64,000 bases of DNA from Clusia tigrina (GCA_920105625.2 OV050032.1:96084542-96148541), one strand, 5' to 3'; counted from the first letter of the stretch, positions 1 to 12,847 are shown. Numbers and translations are program-made. The notes: generated by a model not told the origin, from the letters alone.

Positions 1-196
1 CGTCCTACACCTATCAAAGTCTGCAACATACAAATGCTTGTATCTTTTTACTGGAGCATCATAAGACCTAGAAATTTTGTAACAATAAAGTACTGGAGCC
101 TCTTGTCAATTTAAGCCATCGCTCAAAGCTATGCTACCCTAGAGTCCCAAATCAAACACAGATAAAACTTCAAATGGCCCTAACTTCTATACGGTA
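1..196 (+). repeat. Representative subtype A monomer (196 bp)
   Basis: Diagnostic bases, by monomer position: 'agtctgcaac' near 19-27, 'tgtatc' near 40-45, 'agacctag' near 64-71, 'ctggag' in place of the XhoI-like 'ctcgag' at 93-98, 'gccatcgc' near 115-122, and 'cctagagtc' near 138-146. This copy ends with 'cacagataaa' and 'caaatggccc'; a sister form (A', for example 589-784) has 'cactgataaa' and 'caaacgcccc' instead. The linked differences show that subtype A is one lineage. Confidence 0.9.
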
Positions 197-392
197 CGTC
201 CTATACCTATCAAAGTTTGCAGCATACAAATGCTTGTAACGTTTTACTGGAGCGTCATAAAACCTTGAAATTTTGTAACAATAAAGTACTCGAGCCTCTT
301 GTCAATTTAAGTTATCGCTCAAAGCTATGCTACCCTTGAGTCCCAAATCAAACACTGATAAAACTTCAAACGCCCCTAACTATTATACGGTA

Positions 393-588
393 CGTCCTAC
401 ACCTATCAAAGTTTGCAACATACAAATGTTTGTAACTTTTTACTGGAGCGTCATAAAACCTTGAAATTTTGTAACAATAAAGTACTCGAGCATCTTGTCA
501 ATTTAAGCTATCGCTCAAAGCTATGCTACCCTTGAGTCCCAAATCAAACACTAATAAAACTTCAAACGCCCCTAACTTCTATACGGTA
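393..588 (+). repeat. Representative subtype C monomer (196 bp)
   Basis: Marked by 'caaatgtttgtaac' near 31-44, 'ctcgagcatc' near 93-102, 'aagctatcgc' and, in many copies including this one, 'cactaataaa' in place of 'cactgataaa'. The first marker makes a perfect 6-bp dyad (TACAAA, TG, TTTGTA) at monomer positions 29-42. C is commonly followed by the 195-bp subtype D. Confidence 0.88.
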
Positions 589-1764
589 CGTCCTACACCT
601 ATCAAAGTCTGCAACATACAAATGCTTGTATCTTTTTACTGGAGCGTCATAAGACCTAGAAATTTTGTAACAATAAAGTACTGGAGCCTCTTGTCAATTT
701 AAGCCATCGCTCAAAGCTATGCTACCCTAGAGTCCCAAATCAAACACTGATAAAACTTCAAACGCCCCTAACTTCTATACGGTACGTCCTACACCTATCA
801 AAGTCTGCAACATACAAATGCTTGTATCTTTTTACTGGAGCATCATAAGACCTAGAAATTTTGTAACAATAAAGTACTGGAGCCTCTTGTCAATTTAAGC
901 CATCGCTCAAAGCTATGCTACCCTAGAGTCCCAAATCAAACACAGATAAAACTTCAAATGGCCCTAACTTCTATACGGTACGTCCTACACCTATCAAAGT
1001 TTGCAGCATACAAATGCTTGTAACGTTTTACTGGAGCGTCATAAAACCTTGAAATTTTGTAACAATAAATTACTTGAGCCTCTTGTCAATTTAAGTTATC
1101 GCTCAAAGCTATGCTACCCTTGAGTCCCAAATCAAACACTGATAAAACTTCAAACGCCCCTAACTTTTATACGGTACGTCCTACACCTATCAAAGTTTGC
1201 AACATACAAATGTTTGTAACTTTTTACTGGAGCGTCATAAAACCTTGAAATTTTGTAACATTAAAGTACTCGAGCATCTTGTCAATTTAAGCTATCGCTC
1301 AAAGCTATGCTACACTTGAGTCCCAAATCAAACACTGATAAAACTTCAAACGCCACTAACTTCTATACGGTACGTCCTACACCTATCAAAGTTTGCAACA
1401 TACAAATGCTTGTAACTTTTTACTGGAGCGTCATAAAATCTTGAAATTTTGTAACAATAAAGTACTCGAGCGTCTTGTTAATTTAAGCTATCGGTCAAAG
1501 CTATGCTACCCTTGAGTCCCAAATCAAACACTGATAAAACATCAAATGGCCCTAACTTCTATACGGTACGTCCTACACCTATCAAAGTTTGCAACATACA
1601 AATGCTAGTAACTTTTTACTGGAGCGTCATAAAACCTTGAAATTTTGTAACAATAAAGTACTCGAGCCTCTTGTCAATTTAAGCCATCACTCAAAGCTAT
1701 GCTACCCTTGAGTCCCAAATCAAACACTGATAAAACTTCAAATGGCCCTAACTTCTATACGGTA

Positions 1765-2100
1765 CGTCCTACACCTATCAAAGTTTGCAACATACAAATG
1801 CTTGTATCTTTTTACTGGAGCGTCATAAAACCTTGAAATTTTGTAACAATAAAGTACTCGAGCCTCTTGTCAATTTAAGCCATCGCTCAAAGCTATGCTA
1901 CCCTTGAGTCCCAAATCAAACACTGATAAAACTTCATATGCTTGTATCTTTTTACTGGAGCGTCATAAAACCTTGAAATTTTATAACAATAAAGTACTCG
2001 AGCCTCTTGTCAATTTAAGACATCACTCAAAGCTATGCTACCCTTGTGTCCCAAATCAAACACTGATAAAACTTCAAACGCCCCTAACTTCTATACGGTA
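1765..2100 (+). repeat. Composite with 56-bp deletion, variant junction
   Basis: Two monomers joined by the 56-bp deletion, 336 bp in place of 392. The junction at 1,935-1,940 reads 'catatg' here and 'caaatg' in the other fifteen. It shares 'ataacaat' and 'cttgtgtccc' with them but has 'acatcactc' and 'aacttctatacgg', so it is a diverged member of the same lineage. Confidence 0.88.
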
Positions 2101-2687
2101 CGTCCTACACCTATCAAAGTTTGCAACATTCAAATGCTTGTAACTTTTTACTGGAGCGTCATAAAACCTTTAAATTTTGTAACAATAAATTACTCGAGCC
2201 TCTTGTCAATTTAAGTTATCGCTCAAAGCTATGCTACCCTTGAGTCCCAAATCAAACACTGATAAAACTTCAAACGCCCCTAACTTTTATACGGTACGTC
2301 CTACACCTATCAAAGTTTGCAACATACAAATGTTTGTAACTTTTTCTGGAGCGTCATAAAATCTTGAAATTTTGTAACAATAAAGTACTCGAGCATCTTG
2401 TTAATTTAAGCTATCGGTCAAAGCTATGCTACCCTTGAGTCCCAAATCAAACACTGATAAAACATTAAATGGCCCTAACTTCTATACGGTACGTCCTACA
2501 CCTATCAAAGTTTGCAACATACAAATGTTGGTAACTTTTTACTGGAGCGTCATAAAACCTTGAAATTTTGTAACAATAAAGTACTCGAGCCTCTTGTCAA
2601 TTTAAGCCACCACTCAAAGCTATGCTACCCTTGAGTTCCAAATCAAACACTGATAAAACTTCAAATGGCCCTAACTTCTATACGGTA

Positions 2688-3023
2688 CGTCCTACACCTA
2701 TCAAAGTTTGCAACATACAAATGCTTGTATCTTTTTACTGGAGCGTCATAAAACCTTGAAATTTTGTAACAATAAAGTACTCGAGCCTCTTGTCAATTTA
2801 AGCCATCGCTCAAAGCTATGCTACCCTTGAGTCCCAAATCAAACACTGATAAAACTTCAAATGCTTGTATCTTTTTACTGGAGCGTCATAAAACCTTGAA
2901 ATTTTATAACAATAAAGTACTCGAGCCTCTTGTCAATTTAAGACATCGCTCAAAGCTATGCTACCCTTGTGTCCCAAATCAAACACTGATAAAACTTCAA
3001 ACGCCCCTAACTTCTTTACGGTA
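2688..3023 (+). repeat. Composite with 56-bp deletion (junction 2,858)
   Basis: Spacing between successive 'cgtcc' starts is 336 (196 plus 140). The junction 'caaatg' fuses monomer position 176 to position 37 of the next unit. Lineage markers downstream are 'ttataacaat', 'aagacatcgc', 'cttgtgtcc' and 'cttctttacgg'. Confidence 0.95.
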
Positions 3024-3611
3024 CGTCCTACACCTATCAAAGTTTGCAACATACAAATGCTTGTATCTTTTTACTGGAGCGTCATAAAACCTTGAAATTT
3101 TGTAACAATAAAGTACTCGAGCCTCTTGTCAATTTAAGCCATCACTCAAAGCTATGCTACCCTTGAGTCCCAAATCAAACACTGATAAAACTTCAAATGG
3201 CCCTATCTTCTATACGGTACGTCCTACACCTATCAAAGTTTACAACATACAAATGCTTGTATCTTTTTACTGGAGCGTCATAAAACCTTGAAATTTTGTA
3301 ACAATAAAGTTGTCGAGCCTCTTGTCAATTTAAGCCATCGCTCAAAGCTATGCTACCCTTGAGTCCCAAATCAAACACTGATAAAACTTCAAACGCCCCT
3401 AACTTCTTTACGGTACGTCCTACACCTATCAAAGTTTGCAACATACAAATGCTTGTATCTTTTTACTGGAGCGTCATAAAACCTTGAAATTTTGTTACAA
3501 TAAAGTACTCGAGCCTCTTGTCAATTTAAGGTATCGCTCAAAACTATGCTACCCTAGAGTCCCAAATCAAACACTGATAAAACTTCAAACGCCCCTAACT
3601 TCTATACGGTA

Positions 3612-5179
3612 CGTCCTACACCTATCAAAGTCTGCAACATACAAATGCTTGTATCTTTTTACTGGAGCGTCATAAGACCTAGAAATTTTGTAACAATAAA
3701 GTACTGGAGCCTCTTGTCAATTTAAGCCATCGCTCAAAGCTATGCTACCCTAGAGTCCCAAATCAAACACTGATAAAACTTCAAACGCCCCTAACTTCTA
3801 TACGGTACGTCCTACACCTATCAAAGTCTGCAACATACAAATGCTTGTATCTTTTTACTGGAGCATCATAAGACCTAGAAATTTTGTAACAATAAAGTAC
3901 TGGAGCCTCTTGTCAATTTAAGCCATCGCTCAAAGCTATGCTACCCTAGAGTCCCAAATCAAACACTGATAAAACTTCAAATGGCCCTAACTTCTATACG
4001 GTACGTCCTACACCTATCAAAGTTTGCAGCATACAAATGCTTGTAACGTTTTACTGGAGCGTCATAAAACCTTGAAATTTTGTAACAATAAAGTACTCGA
4101 GCCTCTTGTCAATTTAAGTTATCGCTCAAAGCTATGCTACCCTTGAGTCCCAAATCAAACACTGATAAAACTTCAAAGGCCCCTAACTTTTATACGGTAC
4201 GTCCTACACCTATCAAAGTTTGCAACATACAAATGTTTGTAACTTTTTACTGGAGCGTCATAAAACCTTGAAATTTTGTAACAATAAAGTACTCGAGCAT
4301 CTTGTCAATTTAAGCTATCGCTCAAAGCTATGCTACCCTTGAGTCCCAAATCAAACACTAATAAAACTTCAAACGCCCCTAACTTCTATACGGTACGTCC
4401 TACACCTATCAAAGTCTGCAACATACAAATGCTTGTATCTTTTTACTGGAGCGTCATAAGACCTAGAAATTTTGTAACAATAAAGTACTGAAGCCTCTTG
4501 TCAATTTAAGCCATCGCTCAAAGCTATGCTACCCTAGAGTCCCAAATCAAACACTGATAAAACTTCAAACGCCCCTAACTTCTATACGGTACATCCTACA
4601 CCTATCAAAGTCTGCAACATACAAATGCTTGTATCTTTTTACTGGAGCATCATAAGACCTAGAAATTTTGTAACAATAAAGTACTGGAGCCTCTTGTCAA
4701 TTTAAGCCATCGCTCAAAGCTATGCTACCCTAGAGTCCCAAATCAAACACAGATAAAACTTCAAATGGCCCTAACTTCTATACGGTACGTCCTACACCTA
4801 TCAAAGTTTGCAGCATACAAATGCTTGTAACGTTTTACTGGAGCGTCATAAAACCTTGAAATTTTGTAACAATAAAGTACTCGAGCCTCTTGTCAATTTA
4901 AGTTATCGCTCAAAGCTATGCTACCCTTGAGTCCCAAATCAAACACTGATAAAACTTCAAACGCCCCTAACTTTTATACGGTACGTCCTACACCTATCAA
5001 AGTTTGCAACATACAAATGTTTGTAACTTTTTACTGGAGCGTCATAAAACCTTGAAATTTTGTAACAATAAAGTACTCGAGCATCTTGTCAATTTAAGCT
5101 ATCGCTCAAAGCTATGCTACCCTTGAGTCCCAAATCAAACACTAATAAAACTTCAAACGCCCCTGACTTCTATACGGTA
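3612..5179 (+). repeat. 784-bp four-monomer higher-order repeat, second pair
   Basis: Order A', A, B, C runs from 3,612 and again from 4,396. The 'gagcatcataag' marker is at 3,861 and 4,645, 784 bp apart. Private changes are 'caaaggcccc' near 4,176 in the first copy and 'ggtacatcc' near 4,590 in the second. The unit matches the pair at the window start, so the four-monomer unit predates the insertion of the intervening block. Confidence 0.78.
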
Positions 5180-5962
5180 CGTCCTACACCTATCAAAGTT
5201 TGCAACATACAAGTGCTTGTAACTTTTTCTGGAGCGTCATAAAATCTTGAAATTTTGTAACAATAAAGTACTCGAGCATCTTGTCAATTTAAGCTATCGC
5301 TCAAAGCTATGCTACCCTTGAGTCCCAAATCAAACACTGATAAAACTTCAAACGCCCCTAACTTCTATACGGTACGTCCTACACCTATCAAAGTTTGCAA
5401 CATACAAATGCTTGTAACTTTTTACTCGAGCGTCATAAAACCTTGAAATTTTGTAACAATAAAGTACTCGAGCATCTTGTCAATTTAAACTATCGCTCAA
5501 AGCTATGCTACCCTTGAGTCCCAAATCAAACACTGATAAAACTTCAAACGCCCCTAACTTTTATACGGTACGTCCTACACCTATCAAAGTTTGCAACATA
5601 CAAATGTTTGTAACTTTTTACTGGAGCGTCATAAAACCTTTAAATTTTGTAACAATAAATTACTCGAGCCTCTTGTCAATTAAAGTTATCGCTCAAAGCT
5701 ATGCTACCCTTGAGTCCCAAATCAAACACTGATAAAACTTCAAACGCCCCTAACTTTTATACGGTACGTCCTACACCTATCAAAGTTTGCAACATACAAA
5801 TGTTTGTAACTTTTTACTGGAGCGTCATAAAACCTTGAAATTTTGTAACAATAAAGTACTCGAGCATCTTGTCAATTTAAGCTATCGCTCAAAGCTATGC
5901 TACCCTTGAGTCCCAAATCAAACACTGATAAAACTTCAAATGGCCCTAACTTCTATACGGTA

Positions 5963-6298
5963 CGTCCTACACCTATCAAAGTTTGCAACATACAAATGCT
6001 TGTATCTTTTTACTGGAGCGTCATAAAACCTTGAAATTTTGTAACAATAAAGTACTCGAGCCTCTTGTCAATTTAAGCCATCGCTCAAAGCTATGCTACC
6101 CTTGAGTCCCAAATCAAACACTGATAAAACTTCAAATGCTTGTATCTTTTTACTGGAGCGTCATAAAACCTTGAAATTTTATAACAATAAAGTACTCGAG
6201 CCTCTTGTCAATTTAAGACATCGCTCAAAGCTATGCTACCCTTGTGTCCCAAATCAAACACTGATAAAACTTCAAACGCCCCTAACTTCTTTACGGTA
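5963..6298 (+). repeat. Composite with 56-bp deletion (junction 6,133)
   Basis: Same 336-bp structure, junction and four lineage markers as 2,688-3,023, 3,275 bp downstream of it. Confidence 0.95.
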
Positions 6299-8258
6299 CG
6301 TCCTACACCTATCAAAGTTTGCAACATACAAATGCTTGTATCTTTTTACTGGAGCGTCATAAAACCTTGAAATTTTGTAACAATAAAGTACTCGAGCCTC
6401 TTGTCAATTTAAGCCATCACTCAAAGCTATGCTACCCTTGAGTCCCAAATCAAACACTGATAAAACTTCAAATGGCCCTAACTTCTATACGGTACGTCCT
6501 ACACCTATCAAAGTTTGCAACATACAAATGCTTGTATCTTTTTACTGGAGCGTCATAAAACCTTGAAATTTTGTAACAATAAAGTACTCGAGCCTCTTGT
6601 CAATTTAAGCCATCGCTCAAAGCTATGCTACCCTTGAGTCCCAAATCAAACACTGATAAAACTTCAAACGCCCCTAACTTCTTTACGGTACGTCCTACAC
6701 CTATCAAAGTTTGCAACATACAAATGCTTGTATCTTTTTACTGGAGCGTCATAAAACCTTGAAATTTTGTTACAATAAAGTACTCGAGCCTCTTGTCAAT
6801 TTAAGGTATCGCTCAAAACTATGCTACCCTAGAGTCCCAAATCAAACACTGATAAAACTTCAAACGCCCCTAACTTCTATACGGTACGTCCTACAGCTAT
6901 CAAAGTCTGCAGCATACAAATGCTTGTAACTTTTTACTGGAGCGTCATAAAACCTTGAAATTTTGTAACAATAAAGTACTCGAGCCTCTTGTCAATTTAA
7001 GCCATCACTCAAAGCTATGCTACCCTTGAGTCCCAAATCAAACACTGATAAAACTTCAAATGGCCCTATCTTCTATACGGTACGTCCTACACCTATCAAA
7101 GTTTACAACATACAAATGCTTGTATCTTTTTACTGGAGTGTCATAAAACCTTGAAATTTTGTAACAATAAAGTTGTCGAGCCTCTTGTCAATTTAAGCCA
7201 TCGCTCAAAGCTATGCTACCCTTGAGTCCCAAATCAAACACTGATAAAACTTCAAACGCCCATAACTTCTTTACGGTACGTCCTACACCTATCAAAGTTT
7301 GCAACATACTAATGCTTGTATCTTTTTACTGGAGCGTCATAAAACCTTGAAATTTTGTTACAATAAAGTACTCGAGCCTCTTGTCAATTTAAGGTATCGC
7401 TCAAAACTATGCTACCCTAGAGTCCCAAATCAAACACTGATAAAACTTCAAACGCCCCTAACTTCTATACGGTACGTCCTACACCTATCAAAGTCTGCAA
7501 CATACAAATGCTTGTATCTTTTTACTGGAGCGTCATAAGACCTAGACATTTTGTAACAATAAAGTACTGGAGCCTCTTGTCAATTTAAGCCATCGCTCAA
7601 AGCTATGCTACCCTAGAGTCCCAAATCAAACACTGATAAAACTTCAAACGCCCCTAACTTCTATACGGTACGTCCTACACCTATCAAAGTCTGCAACATA
7701 CAAATGCTTGTATCTTTTTACTGGAGCGTCATAAGACCTAGAAATTTTGTAACAATAAAGTACTGGAGCCTCTTGTCAATTTAAGCCATCGCTCAAAGCT
7801 ATGCTACCCTAGAGTCCCAAATCAAACACAGATAAAACTTCAAATGGCCCTAACTTCTATATGGTACGTCCTACACCTATCAAAGTTTGCAGCATACAAA
7901 TGCTTGTAACGTTTTACTGGAGCGTCATAAAACCTTGAAATTTTGTAACAATAAAGTACTCGAGCCTCTTGTCAATTTAAGTTATCGCTCAAAGCTATGC
8001 TACCCTTGAGTCCCAAATCAAACACTGATAAAACTTCAAACGCCCCTAACTTTTATACGGTACGTCCTACACCTATCAAAGTTTGCAACATACAAATGTT
8101 TGTAACTTTTTTCTGGAGCGTCATAAAACCTTGATATTTTGTAACAATAAAGTACTCGAGCATCTTGTCAATTTAAGCTATCGCTCAAAGCTATGCTACC
8201 CTTGAGTCCCAAATCAAACACTAATAAAACTTCAAACGCCCCTAACTTCTATACGGTA

Positions 8259-8453
8259 CGTCCTACACCTATCAAAGTTTGCAACATACAAGTGCTTGTA
8301 ACTTTTTCTGGAGCGTCATAAAATCTTGAAATTTTGTAACAATAAAGTACTCGAGCATCTTGTCAATTTAAGCTATCGCTCAAAGCTATGCTACCCTTGA
8401 GTCCCAAATCAAACACTGATAAAACTTCAAACGCCCCTAACTTCTATACGGTA
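8259..8453 (+). repeat. Representative subtype D monomer (195 bp)
   Basis: One base shorter than the norm because the A after the T run is missing ('aactttttctgg' instead of 'aactttttactgg', near monomer position 50). Linked markers are 'tacaagtgcttgta' at 29-42 and 'aaaatcttg' near 63-71. D is scarce before 37 kb and frequent after 38 kb. A related 195-bp form keeps 'caaatgcttg' (for example at about 10,980, 14,790, 25,670, 28,740 and 31,040) and often carries 'tatcggtcaaag'. Confidence 0.88.
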
Positions 8454-9041
8454 CGTCCTACACCTATCAAAGTTTGCAACATACAAATGCTTGTAACTTT
8501 TTACTCGAGCGTCATAAAACCTTGAAATTTTGTAACAATAAAGTACTCGAGCATCTTGTCAATTTAAACTATCGCTCAAAGCTATGCTACCCTTGAGTCC
8601 CAAATCAAACACTGATAAAACTTCAAACGCCCCTAACTTTTATACGGTACGTCCTACACCTATCAAAGTTTGCAACATACAAATGTTTGTAACTTTTTAC
8701 TGGAGCGTCATAAAACCTTTAAATTTTGTAACAATAAATTACTCGAGCCTCTTGTCAATTTAAGTTATCGCTCAAAGCTATGCTACCCTTGAGTCTCAAA
8801 TCAAACACTGATAAAACTTCAAACGCCCCTAACTTTTATACGGTACGTCCTACACCTATCAAAGTTTGCAACATACAAATGTTTGTAACTTTTTACTGGA
8901 GCGTCATAAAACCTTGAAATTTTGTAACAATAAAGTACTCGAGCATCTTGTCAATTTAAGCTATCGCTCAAAGCTATGCTACCCTTGAGTCCCAAATCAA
9001 ACACTGATAAAACTTCAAATGGCCCTAACTTCTATACGGTA

Positions 9042-9377
9042 CGTCCTACACCTATCAAAGTTTGCAACATACAAATGCTTGTATCTTTTTACTGGAGCGT
9101 CATAAAACCTTGAAATTTTGTAACAATAAAGTACTCGAGCCTCTTGTCAATTTAAGCCATCGCTCAAAGCTATGCTACCCTTGAGTCCCAAATCAAACAC
9201 TGATAAAACTTCAAATGCTTGTATCTTTTTACTGGAGCGTCATAAAACCTTGAAATTTTATAACAATAAAGTACTCGAGCCTCTTGTCAATTTAAGACAT
9301 CGCTCAAAGCTATGCTACCCTTGTGTCCCAAATCAAACACTGATAAAACTTCAAACGCCCCTAACTTCTTTACGGTA
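9042..9377 (+). repeat. Composite with 56-bp deletion (junction 9,212)
   Basis: Same structure and markers. It is followed directly by a subtype E monomer, whereas the copies at 2,688 and 5,963 are followed by other monomers first, so monomers were lost after this copy. Confidence 0.95.
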
Positions 9378-9573
9378 CGTCCTACACCTATCAAAGTTTG
9401 CAACATACAAATGCTTGTATCTTTTTACTGGAGCGTCATAAAACCTTGAAATTTTGTTACAATAAAGTACTCGAGCCTCTTGTCAATTTAAGGTATCGCT
9501 CAAAACTATGCTACCCTAGAGTCCCAAATCAAACACTGATAAAACTTCAAACGCCCCTAACTTCTATACGGTA
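9378..9573 (+). repeat. Representative subtype E monomer (196 bp)
   Basis: Marked by 'attttgttacaat' (T for A near position 81), 'aaggtatcgc', 'aaaactatgc' instead of 'aaagctatgc', and 'cctagagtc'. In the same phase it supplies the start of a recurring 79-codon open frame that runs into the next A' monomer; I read that frame as accidental. E occurs only in domain 1. Later 'gttac' monomers (48.7 kb onward) have 'aagacatcgc' and are a different hybrid form. Confidence 0.82.
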
Positions 9574-11140
9574 CGTCCTACACCTATCAAAGTCTGCAAC
9601 ATACAAATGCTTGTATCTTTTTACTGGAGCGTCATAAGACCTAGAAATTTTGTAACAATAAAGTACTGGAGCCTCTTGTCAATTTAAGCCATCGCTCAAA
9701 GCTATGCTACCCTAGAGTCCCAAATCAAACACTGATAAAACTTCAAACGCCCCTAACTTCTATACGGTACGTCCTACACCTATCAAAGTCTGCAACATAC
9801 AAATGCTTGTATCTTTTTACTGGAGCGTCATAAGACCTAGAAATTTTGTAACAATAAAGTACTGGAGCCTCTTGTCAATTTAAGCCATCGCTCAAAGCTA
9901 TGCTACCCTAGAGTCCCAAATCAAACACAGATAAAACTTCAAATGGCCCTAACTTCTATACGGTACGTCCTACACCTATCAAAGTTTGCAGCATACAAAT
10001 GCTTGTAACTTTTTACTGGAGCGTCATAAAACCTTGAAATTTTGTAACAGTAAAGTACTCGAGCCTCTTGTCAATTTAAGTTATCGCTCAAAGCTATGCT
10101 ACCCTTGAGTCCCAAATCAAACACTGATAAAACTTCAAACGCCCCTAACTTTTATACGGTACGTCCTACACCTATCAAAGTTTGCAACATACAAATGTTT
10201 GTAACTTTTTACTGGAGCGTCATAAAACCTTGAAATTTTGTAACAATAAAGTACTCGAGCATCTTGTCAATTTAAGCTATCGCTCAAAGCTATGCTACCC
10301 TTGAGTCCCAAATCAAACACTAATAAAACTTCAAACGCCCCTAACTTCTATACGGTACGTCCTACACCTATCAAAGTTTGCAACGTACAAATGCTTGTAA
10401 CTTTTTACTGGAGCGTCATAAAACCTTGAAATTTTGTAACAATAAAGTACTCGAGCATCTTGTCAATTTAAGCTATCGCTCAAAGCTATGCTACCCTTGA
10501 GTCCCAAATCAAACACTGATAAAACTTCAAACGCCCCTAACTTTTATACGGTACGTCCTACACCTATCAAAGTTTGCAACATACAAATGTTTGTAACTTT
10601 TTACTGGAGCGTCATAAAACCTTTAAATTTTGTAACAATAAATTACTCGAGCCTCTTGTCAATTTAAGTTATCGCTCAAAGCTATGCTACCCTTGAGTCC
10701 CAAATCAAACACTGATAAAACTTCAAACGCCCCTAACTTTTATACGGTACGTCCTACACCTATCAAAGTTTGCAACATACAAATGTTTGTAACTTTTTAC
10801 TGGAGCGTCATAAAACCTTGAAATTTTGTAACAATAAAGTACTCGAGCATCTTGTCAATTTAAGCTATCGCTCAAAGCTATGCTACCCTTGAGTCCCAAA
10901 TCAAACACTGATAAAACTTCAAACGCCCCTAACTTCTATACGGTACGTCCTACACCTATCAAAGTTTGCAACATACAAATGCTTGTAACTTTTTCTGGAG
11001 CGTCATAAAATCTTGAAATTTTGTAACAATAAAGTACTCGAGCATCTTGTTAATTTAAGCTATCGGTCAAAGCTATGCTACCCTTGAGTCCCAAATCAAA
11101 CACTGATAAAACATCAAATGGCCCTAACTTCTATACGGTA

Positions 11141-11336
11141 CGTCCTACACCTATCAAAGTTTGCAACATACAAATGTTGGTAACTTTTTACTGGAGCGTC
11201 ATAAAACCTTGAAATTTTGTAACAATAAAGTACTCGAGCCTCTTGTCAATTTAAGCCACCACTCAAAGCTATGCTACCCTTGAGTTCCAAATCAAACACT
11301 GATAAAACTTCAAATGGCCCTAACTTCTATACGGTA
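11141..11336 (+). repeat. Representative subtype G monomer (196 bp)
   Basis: Marked by 'aaatgttggtaac', which breaks the dyad seen in C and D, plus 'aagccaccactc' and 'gagttccaaatc'. It recurs at about 2,500, 14,950, 17,050, 26,420, 28,910, 31,200, 48,460 and 50,210, usually just after a monomer carrying 'tatcggtcaaag' and 'aaacatcaaatgg'. That fixed neighbour pair suggests a dimer amplified as a unit. Confidence 0.8.
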
Positions 11337-11672
11337 CGTCCTACATCTATCAAAGTTTGCAACATACAAATGCTTGTATCTTTTTACTGGAGCGTCATAA
11401 AACCTTGAAATTTTGTAACAATAAAGTACTCGAGCCTCTTGTCAATTTAAGCCATCGCTCAAAGCTATGCTACCCTTGAGTCCCAAATCAAACACTGATA
11501 AAACTTCAAATGCTTGTATCTTTTTACTGGAGCGTCATAAAACCTTGAAATTTTATAACAATAAAGTACTCGAGCCTCTTGTCAATTTAAGACATCGCTC
11601 AAAGCTATGCTACCCTTGTGTCCCAAATCAAACACTGATAAAACTTCAAACGCCCCTAACTTCTTTACGGTA
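11337..11672 (+). repeat. Composite with 56-bp deletion (junction 11,507)
   Basis: Same structure. It begins 'cgtcctacatctatc', a private change shared only with its 3,806-bp partner at 15,143. Confidence 0.95.
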
Positions 11673-12847
11673 CGTCCTACACCTATCCAAGTTTGCAACA
11701 TACAAATGCTTGTATCTTTTTACTGGAGCGTCATAAAACCTTGAAATTTTGTAACAATAAAGTACTCGTGCCCCTTGGCAATTTAAGCCATCACTCAAAG
11801 CTATGCTACCCTTGAGTCCCAAATCAAACACTGATAAAACTTCAAATGGCCCTAACTTCTATACGGTACGTCCTACACCTATCAAAGTTTGCAACATACA
11901 AATGCTTTTATCTTTTTACTGGAGCTTCATAAAACCTTGAAATTTTGTAACAATAAAGTACTCGAGCCTCTTGTCAATTGAAGCCGTCGCTCAAAGCTAT
12001 GCTACCCTTGAGTCCCAAATCAAACACTGATAAAACTTCAAACGCCCCTAACTTCTTTACGGTACGTCCTACACCTATCAAAGTTTGCAACATACAAATG
12101 CTTGTATCTTTTTACTGGAGCGTCATAAAACCTTGAAATTTTGTTACAATAAAGTACTCGAGCCTCTTGTCAATTTAAGGTATCGCTCAAAACTATGCTA
12201 CCCTAGAGTCCCAAATCAAACACTGATAAAACTTCAAACGCCCCTAACTTCTATACGGTACGTCCTACACCTATCAAAGTCTGCAACATACAAATGCTTG
12301 TATCTTTTTACTGGAGCGTCATAAGACCTAGAAATTTTGTAACAATAAAGTACTGGAGCCTCTTGTCAATTTAAGCCATCGCTCAAAGCTATGCTACCCT
12401 AGAGTCCCAAATCAAACAAAGATAAAACTTCAAATGGCCCTAACTTCTATACGGTACGTCCTACACCTATCAAAGTTTGCAACATACAAATGTTTGTAAC
12501 TTTTTACTGGAGCGTCATAAAACCTTGAAATTTTGTAACAATAAAGTACTCGAGCATCTTGTCAATTTTAGCTATCGCTCAAAGCTATGCTACCCTTGAG
12601 TCCCAAATCAAACACTAATAAAACTTCAAACGCCCCTAACTTCTATACGGTACGTCCTACACCTATCAAAGTTTGCAACATACAAGTGCTTGTAACTTTT
12701 TCTGGAGCGTCATAAAATCTTGAAATTTTGTAACAATAAAGTACTCGAGCATCTTGTCAATTTAAGCTATCGCTCAAAGCTATGCTACCCTTGAGTCCCA
12801 AATCAAACACTGATAAAACTTCAAACGCCCCTAACTTCTATACGGTA

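Larger units (their letters stand above)
1..1372 (+). repeat. 784-bp four-monomer higher-order repeat, first pair
   Basis: Monomer order from 1 is A, B, C, A', then from 785 A, B, C. The rare 'gagcatcataag' marker occurs at 54 and 838, 784 bp apart, which is exactly four 196-bp units. The second C differs from the first at several bases, so the copies are not freshly identical. Confidence 0.75.
2640..8993 (+). repeat. Tandem higher-order repeat of about 3.1-3.3 kb, two copies plus a partial
   Basis: The 56-bp deletion junctions at 2,858, 6,133 and 9,212 are 3,275 and 3,079 bp apart, differing by one 196-bp monomer. Matching private variants support this: 'tttactcgagcg' at 5,421 and 8,500 (3,079 apart) and 'caagtgcttg' at 5,210 and 8,289 (3,079 apart). 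A third relation of 3,863 bp links 'gttgtcgagc' at 3,309 and 7,172. So the copies are not collinear throughout: monomers were gained or lost between copies, and edges are approximate. Confidence 0.65.
9019..12824 (+). repeat. 3,806-bp higher-order repeat, copy 1
   Basis: Every marker I compared recurs 3,806 bp downstream, including deletion junctions 9,212/13,018 and 11,507/15,313 and the odd 'cctatccaag' and 'tcgtgccccttggc' variants. The length fits 20 monomers: 16 of 196, two of 195 and two of 140 bp. The left edge lies where 9,016 has 'caaatggcc' but the equivalent near 12,822 has 'caaacgccc'. Confidence 0.9.

Noticed and set aside
2818..3087. Recurring 89-codon open frame starting MLPLSPKSNTDK, also at 6,093, 9,172, 11,467, 12,978, 15,273, 17,371, 22,157, 26,737, 30,403, 32,698, 34,405 and 36,112
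   Set aside because: It exists only where the 56-bp deletion joins two monomers and so lengthens a frame by chance. Its 'conservation' is that of the DNA repeat. No ribosome or promoter context, no domain, and the copy at 23,734-24,061 is destroyed by an indel.
3436..3675. Recurring 79-codon open frame starting MQHTNACIFLLE (also at 7,299, 9,398, 12,085, 13,204, 15,891, 17,989, 20,284, 22,775, 24,474 and others)
   Set aside because: It is an E monomer read into the next A' monomer. Since 196 is not a multiple of three, each unit shifts frame and no long frame can persist. Satellite by-product.
5505..5732. 75-codon open frame, also at 21,961 and 47,216
   Set aside because: Arises in H-type contexts where 'tcaattaaag' or 'tcaattgaag' removes a stop present in 'tcaatttaag'. 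The presence depends on one base, with no sign of selection.
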